A stretch of 64,000 nucleotides of DNA from Adiantum capillus-veneris (lineage: Eukaryota; Streptophyta; Polypodiopsida; Polypodiales; Pteridaceae), in the NCBI GenBank assembly GCA_014529385.2, contig CM043943.1:158242247-158306246 (forward strand), read 5' to 3'. Positions 22,081-35,180 of the stretch are shown here, one piece after another; within the stretch, counting starts at the first letter, position 1, and each line of letters begins with the position of its first letter. The notes below the pieces were generated by a model, which worked only from the letters and a program-made list of their open reading frames with translations, was not told where the DNA came from and did not search any database. A program made the translations under genes and the position numbers.

Positions 22081-25000
22081 ATGGTCCTTAGATGGTGAGT
22101 GACCCAGTGCGTATTTAGAGCGTTCTTTTTCAAATGTTTGTCTTCCATTCCATTTACACTTAATCAATGAAGCAGCTAGATACGAGGTTTAGTGCTTGGT
22201 AGAGTCTAGACATCAAGGGTTGTGAGTGAGATAGCCAAAGCATTTCATTCTTTGATTTACTCGTTTCTTTCAGAGTGGTGTACCATTTTCCATTTTGACT
22301 TTATTTTGTACCGTTCTGTTTGTTTTTGTTTCATGTTTCATTTCAGTACTTAGGAACAGAGTAAGTGTAAACTACCACCATCAAATTTGGGTTGAAAGAT
22401 CAGGGCAAAAATTATTGAAAACCGTCTTTTGGCATAAACAACCATAACTCTGAAATTCTAAAAATTTGATGGTAGAGACCTGAAAAATGATCCAAGTTAA
22501 AAAAGTTGTGGATCAAGGGTATTAGAGCAGACTCTATCTGGAATGTCTGGTCAGATTTTGTGGAGGAATTGAAGAAAACTGATCAATGAAATTGTGCATC
22601 AGTGGGGACATTGCTTTGATCAAGTTTGCTTGAAAGAAAAACTCAAAAATCACATCAAAATTGGTTGATAGGGCAAAAATAGCAAAACAAGCATTTCAGA
22701 CACAAAATTTGGAGGTTTTCAACTTTTTGGGATCCAAACAAAAAAAGAAGTGAAAATTTGATATCCACAGAGTGCAGGCATACTACTGACCAAATTTCAT
22801 GTTCATATGTGGTGAAACATGAATTGAGATCCATGTCTCCCTTTGATCATTTTGAGTTGAGACTAGACTAGTAGCTAGCTCCAAAATGCATAATGTCAAA
22901 GAACTGAAAAAAGTAGGTCAAAATAGCCAAAAACAAAAACTAGTCAAAAACCGCAAGGTAGACAAAAAAACGTACTTTTGATTGAGAAAAAGTTATCCAA
23001 ATCCAAAAAAAAGTGGTGGAGTAGACTATTGATACTGTCAATAATCAACAGGCCAAATTTGGTGTCCAGATCTAATGGAACATGGATCGAGATCCATGAC
23101 CCCCATTAAAAATTTGGTTGAGATTTGAGCAGTGGATAGCTGATACATAGACAAACACGTTTCCCAAAAGAACCATTGCCAAAAAAGTTGTAAAAAGTGG
23201 TGAAAAGAGAAAGAAATAGAACATTGTCAAAACTATCACAACAGACTGAAGATTTCAACTGTGGTTGGTCAAAACTGGTCCAAATTTAAAGACATTTGGA
23301 TGAGCAAGCTACAAATATCATAAGCTATCAACACACCAAAATTCATATAAAAAAGTAATGGAACATGGATCGCGATCCATGATCCCCCGAGGAATTTTTG
23401 GACAAAATCCATACCTGCCAGTAGAGCAGAGACCATTGTGAACAAAAGTTCCCAAAGGGGGCTTGTCAAAAAAGTCCAAAAAACTCATCAAAAGTGCCAA
23501 AAATAATTCAAGGTGGAAAGCTACCAATTAGACCTAGGGATTGGATTTTGCTTGACATAAAGTGATCCAAATCACACAAAAACTATATATCAGGGAACAA
23601 TGGAACAAGGGACACTGCGTGCCAGTGCAATCTGACACAAGGGTACATGGATCGTGATCCATGTCTTCCTGTCACAAACTGAGACCAAACTTGTACCATA
23701 GCTAGATCGCATCACAAGGAGTCTAGAGATCTTTTCAAAATAGAATTTGGGTATGAAAAACCAAGCCAAAAGCCCATAATTGTCAAGCATTCTGACAAAG
23801 TTCCAGAACTGACCTAAATTTTAATCCAAATCTCCATTTTCAAAACAAATTGATACCATAGTATCTACTATTTTGATGGTACCAAGAAAAGTCAATTTGG
23901 CCTCCAAACAGGGATCGCGATCCATGACCCCATAGAGATAACTTGACCTAAAATGTTCTAGATCAGTAGTGCGTACATAAGAAAACATATCTCCAAGTCC
24001 AATTTCAGGGAAAACTCAACAAATTAGGGCAAAAAGGGAACAAAACAGGTGATAGACAGAAAACCGCAATGCAGACCTAGTGTTGGCAATTTGACCTGTC
24101 AAACCAAGTCCAAATCCAAAGAGATTTGAGATTTAGCTCGTGGACATAGTGACTAACAAGCTGCTAAGAGATCAAGTCCAAATGTGGTGGAACATGGATC
24201 ACGATCCATGTCCCCTAACCTCAAAATTTGATGAAAATTGGTATAAAATCTGTATATGACCTTGTCTACATACTGTCAAAATTTCACTCTCTCTCTCTTA
24301 CAATCTTCTCAAAAAGCAAGAAAATCATAACTCTGCTTTTCACAGCAAAGTTTTTATTTTCTCTTTCATACAATGGCCCCAAAGCGAGTGACTCCTGTTG
24401 TTCCACCTCCAAGGAAGGTGCAAAACAAGGTTTGAATTGTTTTGGTGTTGTTCAAAATCAGATTTTATCTTTGTGATATAGGAATTAGCTTCCATTAAAA
24501 TCCCTTGATTATCAACCTGGCTTGTGTGTTGGGGTAAAGACGCTTCACCTTTTGCCCGCCCGAACAGTGTTCGTCCCGCCCACCTACGTGTGTATATACC
24601 CTTATTCTTCATTACATATGAGAATAAGGATCTCATCATCATTACTTCTTGAGACTGCTCAGTTTACAGGGGAGATTCTACCATATTTTTTCCAGTTTTC
24701 TCACCAGATTTTTTCCAATTTTTGATCAACATGTTTACCGAGATCAATGAGCTAGTAGTTGCTAGTTTTCCAACGGTTTTGCTCACAGGTTACAGTGCAG
24801 CTTGTGTGGAGCACTAGAGAGCAGTTTTTACACGGTCTTGTGCAGTTTCATGCTATGTATGCATATGTGGATACAGCTTGAGCCTGGTATAGTTTGTAGG
24901 TAGAAAATTTATAGGTTTGTAGTGGTTTTTGGACAGGTAAAGGTCCATAGAGCCACTCGGTCAAGAGTGAGCTGTTTTGCCATGGTTTTGGCAGTGCTAT

Positions 25001-26990
25001 GTATGCCATTTGTGGATTTTTCTATTGAGACACTGAGTGTCTATTCCATGCTTATTTGGTGAGATTTTTGGGGTTTTTGCTCAGTTTCTAGGGGAACCTC
25101 TATCGAATTTTCCCCAGGATTTCTCACGATGGTTTATACGTATATGTAGTTCACTCTTTGATGGTTTAGCAGTTGAGCTAAACTCCCACTTTGACAGTGA
25201 TGAGTGTTTACTCTCACTTTGACGGATTTTGACAAGTATTGTCAATTTGGACACGGTTTGGTGTTCTTATACCCACTCTCACAGGAGTGAGGATTATGTA
25301 TGCTTGTGTGGCTACTGTCAAGCAGTCTCACAGGTTTCACAGGTTCTCTCAAATTTTTGCAAGCAGTTTCTCTTGTGGGATGCATTTCGAGCTAGTTTGC
25401 TCTCTACTTACGTATATGGTTATGCGCTTTACGCTCGGTTGAGCAGTTTGTCCTAGTTTATGCTTGCAGATTGTGGACTTGGTTTTATGCATATGTGAGC
25501 ATCAGTTTTGATGCGATTGATCATGCTTTTGAGCATTGTGTAGTGGTCAAGTTACCTCCCACTTTTTTGCCAGTTTTTGGCACGGTTTATGGTTGAGATT
25601 GTACCTGAGGGTTTTCTTAGTTTGCAGGGGAGATTCTGCCATATTTTTTTCAGTTTTCTCACCATATTTTGGTTCTTAGCTATTCACTTATGGTTGCAGA
25701 TTTGTGTGACAATGTAGAGTCCACTACGGTGACTTTTGAGAGACGACAGTCTCGTTATTGCCGATACTTGCATTGTTGGCATTGAGGTCACACAAGGCAC
25801 ATAAGACACCGTTGTTTCAGACGTATGAGACAGTAGCAGATATGTGTACATAGTGTAGATACGGCTTTGACACAGGTTAGAGAGGCAGTTCCCGTGGCAG
25901 TCTATGCTAGTGATGGTGATGTCATGCTTGCCTCCAGTGTACCTCTTGCAGATTAGTCTATGGTTAGCACACTTTCTCCATAGTGGTTACTAGATAGTGA
26001 TGCTGCTTTCCACGTCGCACCATGTCATGAGTGGTTTAGCACATTTTTATGGGAGACATGGTTGTGTGCACTTGGCCGATGGTTCGGCGTTTGACATAGA
26101 GGGTGCAGGAGAAGTTTGTTTGTCTTTTCCCAGTGGTGCGTCATACTCTCTATGACATGTGTGTTATGTTTCTCAGTTGAGATAGAGCTTGATCTCAGTG
26201 ATTGCCAAAGGAGCCTGTAACAGCCTGGTATATCATATGCATGTGTCTGAGATTCAAGACGGCGTAGTCTTGGTTTTGTTGATGGCATGCTTTGAGCGAG
26301 AGACAAGACTGTCTCTTTCTCCAGTGATCTCCATCATGGTCAGGAGACAGAGAATTTAGCTATGCAGGTCGTGCCAGTAGATTTTGTAGAGATAAAAATA
26401 GAGTAGCAGTGCTTTAGTGAGTGTTGGGAGGCATTGTAGCACGACCTAATCACAACCCACACAAAATTATCAAATCCGTGGATCGACAACCCGGCTAGGG
26501 CATGGAAGCACGAGCATCGGATGAATAGAAAATAGAGGATTCAAGAGATCACCTCTCCAATGCAAGTAGAGATTAGCCATTGCAAGGCTAACTCTAAACA
26601 TACTCTAATCACTAATCAATCAACTCCTACACATCAAGTCCACCGAAGTTCGACTTACCATAGACTAGAAACCCCAAGCACACTAATGATAAGCACACAC
26701 TAATTACCACATGTCAATCACGACACTTCATCAATAGCTACACAAACGAGGTGAATGGTGCTAGAGCTTCATAAAACCTATCTACACACAAGCAGAGACT
26801 AGGGCACACACACAAATTACAAGATTAAGACCCAACTTAATCAACCTAATTGTGATGCTAAATATCGCAAATCAATTGCTCTTAGAGAGATAAGAGTGGT
26901 TAATAGCAAGAAGTACATACATCTCTCAAATCTAGAATAAAATGAGAGTGTTATAGTACCTCATGAGATGATGAAATGTAGAGAAGTCCT
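22081..26990. other. Pol-less internal region between inverted LTRs
   Basis: About 4.9 kb of AT-rich sequence without protease, RT or integrase. It holds the palindrome-centred array (22560-24240) and a 20-codon frame with good start context (MAPKRVTPVVPPPRKVQNKV, 24373-24435). It also holds three loose copies of a 'cag/taggggagattctaccata...ttctcacca' block at about 24659, 25080 and 25618. The short frame could be the remains of a gag start. The region may belong to two converging elements, one from each LTR. Confidence 0.5.
22560..24240. repeat. Six-copy diverged tandem array centred on a GATC palindrome
   Basis: Each unit is about 263-284 bp and contains catggatcNNgatccatg or a close variant. 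Centres start at 22818 (decayed), 23081, 23364, 23646, 23909 and 24193. Between palindromes the units share 'aaatttggtgtccagatc.aatggaa' ahead and 'cccc..aaaatttg.tgaaa' behind. Spacings are 263, 283, 282, 263 and 284. The palindrome is better conserved than the rest of the unit. Confidence 0.8.
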
Positions 26991-27141
26991 TGATCTAACA
27001 AGTCCTTGACGTCTAGACTCTACCAAGCACTAAACCCCGTATCTAGCTGCTTCACTGATTAAGTGTAAATGGAATGGAAGACAAAATTTTGAAAAAGAAT
27101 GCTCTAAATACACACTGGGTCACTCACCATCTAAGGACCAT

Positions 27142-27159
27142 TCCGCAACAGTGGCGCCA
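27142..27159 (-). promoter_or_regulatory. Primer binding site of the inverted copy
   Basis: Reads TGGCGCCACTGTTGCGGA on the minus strand, one base different from the site at 22063, immediately inside the inverted LTR. Confidence 0.65.
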
Positions 27160-27160
27160 A

Positions 27161-28517
27161 CGTTAGCGGGTCACCACGATGGACATCTGTAGCATAGCTA
27201 TCCGGCACTAACATAATGTCGATACTCAGGGAAGTGATTTGGATGGGGCACGGAGACTCTTTGAGGTTGTCAATCTCAAAAGGTGAACCTAACAAACAAA
27301 CACACCAATGCAACAAGCAAACCACCACTCAAAGATTAGGGAAATCCACATATGTTCCTTCTCACCACTCTAGATCATCAAGCCATTTTGACATTTGAAT
27401 GGACTCGAAATGCAACAAAACTTTAGGAGGAGGTATAAGACACCTAGGGGCACTATCCTACCAAGTCTGGTCGCAATTCGACAAGGTATTAAAATCACAA
27501 TCCATCATGAAAAGGTCTTGAAAACTGCAACAGAACATACCAAAAATGTTACCCTATGGTCTAAGAACACTCTCCTATGGTCAAAATGTCAAAAAACAAT
27601 GATTTAAGCACTCAAATCTGTAATTAAGACTCACAAACATGTAGTCACAAACCACAACAAAACTGACAATGCTTAAACTTAAATGAAAGTGAAAAGAGAG
27701 AAGAATGCAATGCAAGTTTTGGAATAAAAAATGGAGTACCCAATCATTAGAAAAGTTGATTACAAGTTGGAGCAGCTTCGTAGCTTGAGTGTACGTTTTT
27801 AGAGCTCCTTTCTTCTTCCCAAAGATAATCCTACTTTCACATTGAAGCTATTGACCTTTATACCTAGGGCTTTCTAAATGGCTAGTTGCCAACTCACATG
27901 GCTTTTACACTTATAATTATAGAATTATATCTCAGGAAATTGACCTGCTACTCTGGAATCAAGATTTGCACAGAGTATCACTACCCACTAACTTGGAAAA
28001 ATAATAGAGTACAAATGTGGTGTTCGGCTACGTGTCTAACCAGGTGGGCGCCCATTCGATCAAACCGTTAACAACTACTTACACATGCACACACACTAAT
28101 CACACACTTTGTAGAGAGAGAAAGAGAAGTAAGGCATAGCCCTCACACACCATCGCCAATGGTGTGGATAGAAGAGATGAATTTAAAAGGGATTAGAGAT
28201 CTAGAATCACACTAATACAATCTCACATACACATAATCAAGAACAAAGATGACTAATAAGAAAGAAAGTATATTTGGTTATTAGAAATCAAGAGCTACAT
28301 GGGCATAGAAAGCCCATAAGCCTCATGACCAGCAAGGACGTCAAGGACTTGTTAGATCTATGGGTTAAAGCTTGTGCCCTCTATCTAGCATATACAACTT
28401 TAGAACTCCAAGTGAGCCCAATAATTATACAAAGTGAGTAGGAAATAGTGAGTCACATTTATAGCATATCTCCCGCTTGATGCATAACCGGTGTAGCCTA
28501 TGTTAGCCACTGCTAAC
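27161..28517 (-). mobile_element. Inverted LTR of the same family (minus orientation)
   Basis: On the minus strand it opens TGTTAGCAGTGGCTAACA near 28517 and ends GCTAACG at 27161 before the PBS, about 1.36 kb. R/U5 and the leader up to 'gtctagac' (27012) match 20909-22213, differing by scattered substitutions and small indels. Its U3 (28334-28517) is of a different type from that of the left LTR. A 22-bp motif gacgtcaaggacttgttaga at 28345 recurs in inverted form at 26991-27012. Confidence 0.7.
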
Positions 28518-28744
28518 ATTCCCCCCTTCCTAATTTGGCGCACATCCTCGTGTGCCGGTGAAGCAAAACACGGTGACATGGTAGAAAGCAAGTCCATGGA
28601 AGAAATGTTGAGCTGAAAATCACAAGAACAAGTAATGAGCATCAAAGGCCACCAAGAATGAATAAAACATGAAGCAAAATGAACAATCACAAAGTGAATT
28701 TTGCATTAGTGTGGCCATTCAGGTCCATCCCCTCAATGATACTA

Positions 28745-29245
28745 TGCATGCACACATACAAATCACACACTTTGTAGAGAGAGAAATAAAAGGAAGGCAT
28801 AGCCCTCACACATAATGGCCAATGGTGTGGGAAGAAGAGATTAGTCAAAAAGGTCTTAGAGATCTAGAATCACACTAATACAATCTCACATACATACAAT
28901 CAAGAACAAAGAAGACTAATAAGAAAGAAAGTACATTTGATTATTAGAAATCAAGAGCTACATGGCCATGTAAAGCCTATAATCCTCATGACCATCATTT
29001 ATCAAAGAGGAGAGCTCACCCAAGAATGACTTATCATTTAGCGTAGGGCTCTTTTATAAGCATGGAACTCAAGTCACTATGCATTACAATTGAATTAAAC
29101 CCTTAGCTTTAGTCTTGGGATCAGTTGGAACTTCTAAATGATCCGAAGACCTTATACAATGTGAATAGAAAATATTGTGCACATCAATAGCACATCTCTA
29201 GCTTGGTGCATAATTGGTGTAGCATGTGCTAGCCAATGTTAACCA
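28745..29245 (-). mobile_element. Partial third LTR copy
   Basis: On the minus strand this carries U3 (like 28390-28517), the TATAAAA box (near 29055) and early R up to the (GA)-rich 'acaaagtgtgtgatt' block, then stops at a 'gcatgcatag' motif. It matches 20790-21155 on plus. No PBS is attached, so it is a truncated LTR. Confidence 0.65.
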
Positions 29246-29640
29246 ATGAACTAAAGGCTTGCTCCCTAGAAGTGGTTGAAACCAAGAAGAATATTATAAG
29301 GAGTGTTAATAGGACGATTCCACAATCAGAAGCCAACTTTATTGAGAAGGGATTTACAGAGGAGGAATGCTCACTCACACTACAAGCATTAGGCAAGGAG
29401 AAGTACTTTGGATGGGACATATTGACTATTGAATTCTTCAAAGAATTATAGTAATGTCTTAGTCCTCAGTCACATGAATGTTTGTCCAAGCCCTGGTCAA
29501 AGGAGTCCTAGACTCGAGCATAAAAAGGGGCCTCATAAAACCTATTTCAAAGCAAATTTTATATTCTCAATTGAAACATTGGTGGTCCATCCCTATGAGT
29601 AACAGAACATTCTAAAACTCTCAAGATGGATCCACTTTTA
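29236..29640 (+). pseudogene. LINE reverse-transcriptase fragment
   Basis: Reads FTEEECSLTLQALGKEKYFG then EFFKEL, followed after a stop by 'SIKRGLIKPISKQILYSQLKH'-like sequence. This is the RT N-terminal region seen in the LINE at 13.75 kb (SVKRGLIKPIPKQICFSQLKH), on the opposite strand. Both ends are truncated, and it abuts gypsy-type sequence. Confidence 0.7.
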
Positions 29641-29654
29641 AGATTATCTCTTTG

Positions 29655-30018
29655 CTAGTGTGGTGCATTTAAGGTTATCAAACGCATTGGCAAAGTTGCC
29701 TATAAGTTGGATTTTTCATCCTCTTCAAGTGCGAACCTAGTGTTCCTTATTAGTTGTTTGAAGAAACAGGTAGGCACATGTGACAATGTCATAAACATAG
29801 ATGTTTTCGTTTATTTTATCAAACCACCAAGTCCTCATGAATCAAAACATATTCTAAATTCTCATGGTTTAAGTACAAGGCAACATGAATGCCATCAAGT
29901 TTTGTAAAGTGGAAAGACATGCCTAAGGAGGGTTCCACTTGGGAAAACATTGGTGTGATTAAAAAACGATTTCTCACTTTTGTTTTTGAGGACCAAAACT
30001 ATTCTCCAAAAGGGGCAG
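29655..30018 (+). pseudogene. Ty3/gypsy chromovirus integrase tail with chromodomain
   Basis: One frame reads FKVIKRIGKVAYKLDFSS and VFLISCLKKQVG, which is the integrase C-terminal (GPF/Y-side) region. After a linker comes a chromodomain-like segment (HECHQVLVKWKDMPKEGSTW, ENI, then FVFEDQ near the end). This fits the last ~120 residues of a chromovirus pol. The chromodomain would target integration through modified histones. Everything upstream (protease to integrase core) is missing and replaced by a LINE fragment. Confidence 0.8.
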
Positions 30019-30200
30019 TAGTGTGAGGGTAAGGGACATGCTAGGGCCTAACAAGCAGGCTACGAACCCGAAGTCTTGGGAAAGGGGCCTTATATAGCTA
30101 TATAAGGGTGGTTGGGTGGTAGGCCATTCCCTTGTGCCTCGCATGCCCAATCTATTGCTCATGGATTTTTTTATCACATGCAACTTTTTATGAAGAATTA
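30019..30200 (+). mobile_element. Start of chromovirus 3' LTR
   Basis: A purine tract (ccaaaaggggcag) lies at about 29996-30010. It is followed by TGTGAGGGTAAGGGACATG, a plausible LTR start, and by a TATA-rich promoter-like segment (cttatatagctatataaggg) at about 30090. The 3' end of the LTR was not located. Confidence 0.55.
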
Positions 30201-32537
30201 GAGTCCATGCATAAAAGGAATAGCCCTTGAGTGCTCAACGCCTCCAAAAATCACCAAATTTGGAAATGTCACAATGCTATGAGCTCATATTATTTCTACA
30301 TTTTGTAGTTTTTGCCCACGTTTGGAAAATGCAAGCCTCTATAAGGCCTTAGGATGTGATTAGACTACCAAAGCTCAGGTTTTTCCATTTGCCATTGGTA
30401 CCATTTTTAGTTTCTAGGTGATCTATGTGCCTATGAGTCCTTAGACCCTCTAGACCATTATAGATACTAGAAATTCACTCCGACAGAAGTTAATAAAGTT
30501 GATGAGTCCAAAACAATGTGAGAGATCGAGTGTGGTTCTTGGGCCCTTATAGCATGATCTTAGTAAAAATCTTTCTTCTATGGTAAGCTTTAGTGTTGAT
30601 ATAAACACTTATCCACTTGTATTGAAAGTTGGAAAAAGGACAAGAAGCTAGGGTTCTGTATAATCTTTGTAGAAAAAAGTGAAAAAATGACATTTTTTAC
30701 ACACATTCCTACTAATTAGCCCTAAATCCTATCCTACTATTAATCTTCCTCATAATCCTACTCAACACTAATAATAATTGACAAAAGAATGTCTTGATTG
30801 CAAGATGTGTGTGAGGGTTTTGGAGCCTCCCTCAACTCAAGAAGATGATTTTGAAGCTAATTCCTAACCTCATGCTAATCTAATGAGTGAAAATGAGGCT
30901 CAAGGAACACTCAAATGAAAATAATGGTTCTTCTCATAAGCTTCAATCTTCTACCATTTCCTAGAAACAGTGCCAAACGAAGGTTGTATGGCCACTGTAG
31001 CATACTTGTTGCAACTAACCAACTAAAATGCCAAGGAAGTTAAACCTAACCTAATGTGTGCAGACTATATACACCTACAACTACATTGGCGGTCTCGAGA
31101 GATACACCTTGCATGCAATGAAAGCTCTACCATTCCTACACACAATGACATATGCTACTTGGAGCACGTGGAAATCTCTTTGCTACCAATGCATTGATGT
31201 ACATGTTGACCCAAAATTCTCAATGGATTTAGACTCAATGCAACAAGAGGGGATGGAGATCCTCCTCCTTTGCAAGAGGAGACAATTTGTTTCATCAAAA
31301 GAACCACAATAATGGCCTTCTTCTCTCACCTACTGCTGCACACAACCTAGAGAACAAATCGGAGATTCAAGAGGCACCACACTCAGATTAAGCAACCAAA
31401 TCAACATACATGTTTGATTAGCTACTTCAAACACATTGCACAATCAAAATGCGACAAAAATCCATTGGTTATAGTCATAATCTCAACAATAGTGCACAAA
31501 GGAACATGTACAAGTCAAGGAATACAAGTAGGTAGAAGCTCTTGAAAACATAAGGAAGATATGGCGCTCCTTGGTTTTCACAAGCTCTTGATGTGACTAG
31601 CTCTTCCACTTTGGAACCCTCAAAATGAATCAAAAAGAGTTATTTGTCATAATGGGCTTATAAAATGAGGGTTCATACTTAACAGACCAAAAGGGGTTAG
31701 AGATAGTTCCATCACCTATTTTAGGGCTATGTGAACACAATATTACAAGAAAATCACCCAATATTTTTTATCTTTTCAAGGCTATCTACTCCTAAATTTA
31801 GATACTACGTACACATGATCACCTGAGATGTCAATAAATAGGGACAAAATAACTGCAATTACTTTGACCAAGATAGTGGCTTTCAGACAATCATTCAAAC
31901 AATAGCAACTCCATTTGAAATTACCGTTCCTCTTGAGTAATTTCTCCTTCAATTTCCTTGTGTTTTACTTCTTGAAAGGGATTTAGTGTCTCTTACATAT
32001 ATTTAGCACACATTCTCACTAGTGCGCTATTTGCACACACAAGCGGGGTACTTCTTACTCCTTAGGTTGAAGAAGGGGGGGCGGGGGGGGCGTATGATGA
32101 TATTGTGTGTTTTTGTGAGGTCATGTGTACTCAACCTCTGAGCCATGGAATACATGCCTCTAAGCCATGCTGAAAGTTTTCTAGCCTGCTAAACCATTTA
32201 TAGTAGGCCCCCTTGAGTCATGTTGGGTCACCTTTGAACTAATGAGATGTTTATTTACCATCTTCCACTTTTTTCTTGATGAAGGCCCATCAAAGGATCG
32301 GGACCATTCTAGCAAGACATGGAAGATGGCGAGTAAAACTATTTAAAGAGGTGGGTATTGACGATGCTCTTCAACATCCTCAGTCATTGATGTTCATTCT
32401 AGCTTTTATTTTACCTTATTATATTTTATGCCCATATATTAAATTGAAGATCGTATCAATTTGGCCTCATAGGTCATTTTGGCCTTTTGAAGACATTTAA
32501 TATAACATTTTATTTCATCTCTCTATCTCTCTCTCTC

Positions 32538-32607
<70 letters not shown>

Positions 32608-34905
32608 TCATGAAAGTGACTAATATCTATACAACTTAGAGCGGATCCGCATGGGTGGGGTAGAACCCCCACCACTCATCAGATTTTTTGTCACACATGG
32701 TAGCTGCTACCAACACGAAGCAACACTTTGTCAAGATGGGGCGGGAGTAAAAGGCTTGTTTTACAACTTTGCCAATTTTGGTAGAGTTGAGTTTCCTACG
32801 ATTTGTTTGCTCATGACAGCAGGCTAGGGTTCTACCCTCGCATGCAAATTCGCCCTTATATACAACATTAAACCTAAATTAGGTGGAATGGACAAAGAAA
32901 ATTTTGGGAATTAGAGAGCGTATTTATTAGATTATTTATTAGATTGGGACTTGAGAGTCATTAATAGGAGCTTCCCTTGGAGTAGCAACAACAAAGGACG
33001 GTGTCGTGTTGCTCTGCATCCCCGATGGGAAAAAGGACAAAAATGATATAAATTAAGCCTATTTGAAGTCTATAGGTTTCAAATAGGAAAAAGGACAAAC
33101 GGATACAGATTAACCTATTTGAACTCTATAAGTTAACCTATAGAACAGTGACCAAGACTCGATAAGAGGCAATTTTAATGCTAAATGTATGCCAGATGAT
33201 GATGCGGCTTTCAAGGTCCAAAAACTATGTTTTTTAATGTTGAAAATGGATATGTTCAAATTTGTTAAGATAAGAGTTTATGACTAAAAATCTAGTAATC
33301 AAAATGTTATACTAGTCGGTCTTTATAATTATGGCTTGTAAATTGGAGCTACAGGGTGAGAGGTTTTGTAGATTGAAGGTGAAATGCTTTGCAAATCCTT
33401 GTCGGACTGGTCACATATATATGACTTATCAGAGCTTAGGTGAGTGCATAATTTTGAAGTCTCAGTTTATAGTATATGCTGGGTCTTTTCGGATTGACAA
33501 TCGGAGCTCGAATGAGCAAGTTATTGCGAGTGGAAGATTTACAGGGTGCCAATTGTGGGGCAACTTGACTACATAGATAAGCGATTTGTTTGGTGTTTTC
33601 TTGGGCTCGACCAGGTTCTAGAAGGTGGTGTGCAGCATATGGAGTTGACAAGAGTCGAGGGCTTGTCAATCGAATTCCCAGACAACAAAGTTATGGCAAG
33701 TTGAAGTCCGATGTAGATGCTAAAGAGGAGGTGCCATATAACTTTTCCCAGTTTTTGCGTCCTCGATTGGAGGGCTCAAAAAGTTTGGAATATGTCCGGG
33801 TTGTTATGGATTGAAGTTGACATGGTGGAATTTTGGTGGCATCTTGTGGCCTGAGAATTGGACTCAAAAGCAGAATGTGGTAGTGCATTGAAGAGGTAGG
33901 AGAAACTAGATTTTTAAAGCATTTTATGAAGGTTTTTCACCAACAAAAGGCTTGGGGTGATCTTGTGCTTCCATGTGGCATGTGGGAAATCCCACATGTG
34001 CATGATAGAGCAAAAGCAAAGGGAGTATATGCTAAACAATGCCCCATTGTGTACGAGGAGAAAGAGGGAGCTCTTGAGTTTGTGGCCATGGCGCTTGAGC
34101 GCGGTGGCACTGCGAGGCAACCCTAGCGGAGATTTTGGCAGCGATGGCGTGGCCCGGTAGTAGAAATCCAACGAACATCATGGTGTAATAGAAATGTTGT
34201 GGCATGCTCACAATGGGTTTGCTCCCACATTCCAAACATTTGGTGAAGGTAAGGGGGCCCTCTTACTAGCGCTAGTGATAGTGCTAGGGAGGAATCTTGC
34301 CCCATGGTGAGAGAGAAAGGTCAATACCGCCTGTCAAGAGGAAATTTCTCATGCAATGTTGCCAAGTTAAGTAGACACTTGTCCGGTGCTCCCTAACCTA
34401 CTACAAATGGACCATATATTTTATAAATAGCCCAAAAATGATCATTTTTGGGGCCTTTTACTAGTGAATGTAAGGCTAACAAAGAAGAGGGGTTTGCTTT
34501 TTCAAGGGGATGAGGAGTGCTCTCTCATGGCCATAATCATACTTGTTTTTCTTTTACAAATAATTAACAAATGTCACTCTTAATCTCTCTCTTATTATCA
34601 AGGTTTCATAGTCGTTTTAAACCCTCTATTAGCCTTAATCTCTCTCAATCTTCCCCCTCACAGACATATTCTCAGGCTATAGCCTCGGGTCAACTTCATA
34701 GCCTCCAAGGTTTGTGCAAAGGTCTTGCACCTGAGCTAATTTCTGCTTAAGAGGGCCAAGGGGACCAATGAGTTATTGACTTTTAAGGATATTTGGTTAC
34801 CTCTTTGGCACTCTAGAGCCTTTATTTCTCTAGTAAATTTTTGTATAAGCTTTCTTGTTGTGCTACCTACTCTCAGGCGTTGGACCACCAAGGGCTAGTA
34901 GTTTT
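30201..34905. other. No gene recognised
   Basis: AT-rich intergenic or old transposon sequence. Short frames at 31058, 33331, 33590 and 33914-34300 show no domain. A C/T microsatellite occupies 32518-32605. Confidence 0.5.
32518..32605 (+). repeat. (TC)n microsatellite
   Basis: About 88 nt of TC repeat with a few CCC interruptions, ending 'ccctctcatgaaagtg'. Confidence 0.95.
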
Positions 34906-34909
34906 CCAT

Positions 34910-35180
34910 GCATCTCTAACTCTTTCCACTCGCCACCTTAGGAGAAGAGTTTTTCCTTGTCAATCATGTCCTTGGTCATAATGGCCCATGCCTAGTATTG
35001 CTTTGCAATTGAGGCCACAACTTTAACACATTGTGCTTCTAGGGCATTGAGTCTTTGGTGTCACCTTTCCACAAGAATCTTTCACTAGTTTAAAGAATTC
35101 TTTCCACTTTCATTGGCCATCTTGAGAAGCGGACCAGTGAAGGCCTTGTATAAGAGCATGAAGGAATTCATCACTTTCAC
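34910..35180 (-). pseudogene. LINE ORF2 C-terminal fragment
   Basis: 'cttggtcataatggcccatgc', 'aaagaattctttccactttc' and 'ggccatcttgagaagcggaccagtgaaggc' match 12520-12880 of the large LINE (post-RT region) in the same orientation, with many differences. It is an old truncated piece of the same or a sister family. Confidence 0.7.
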
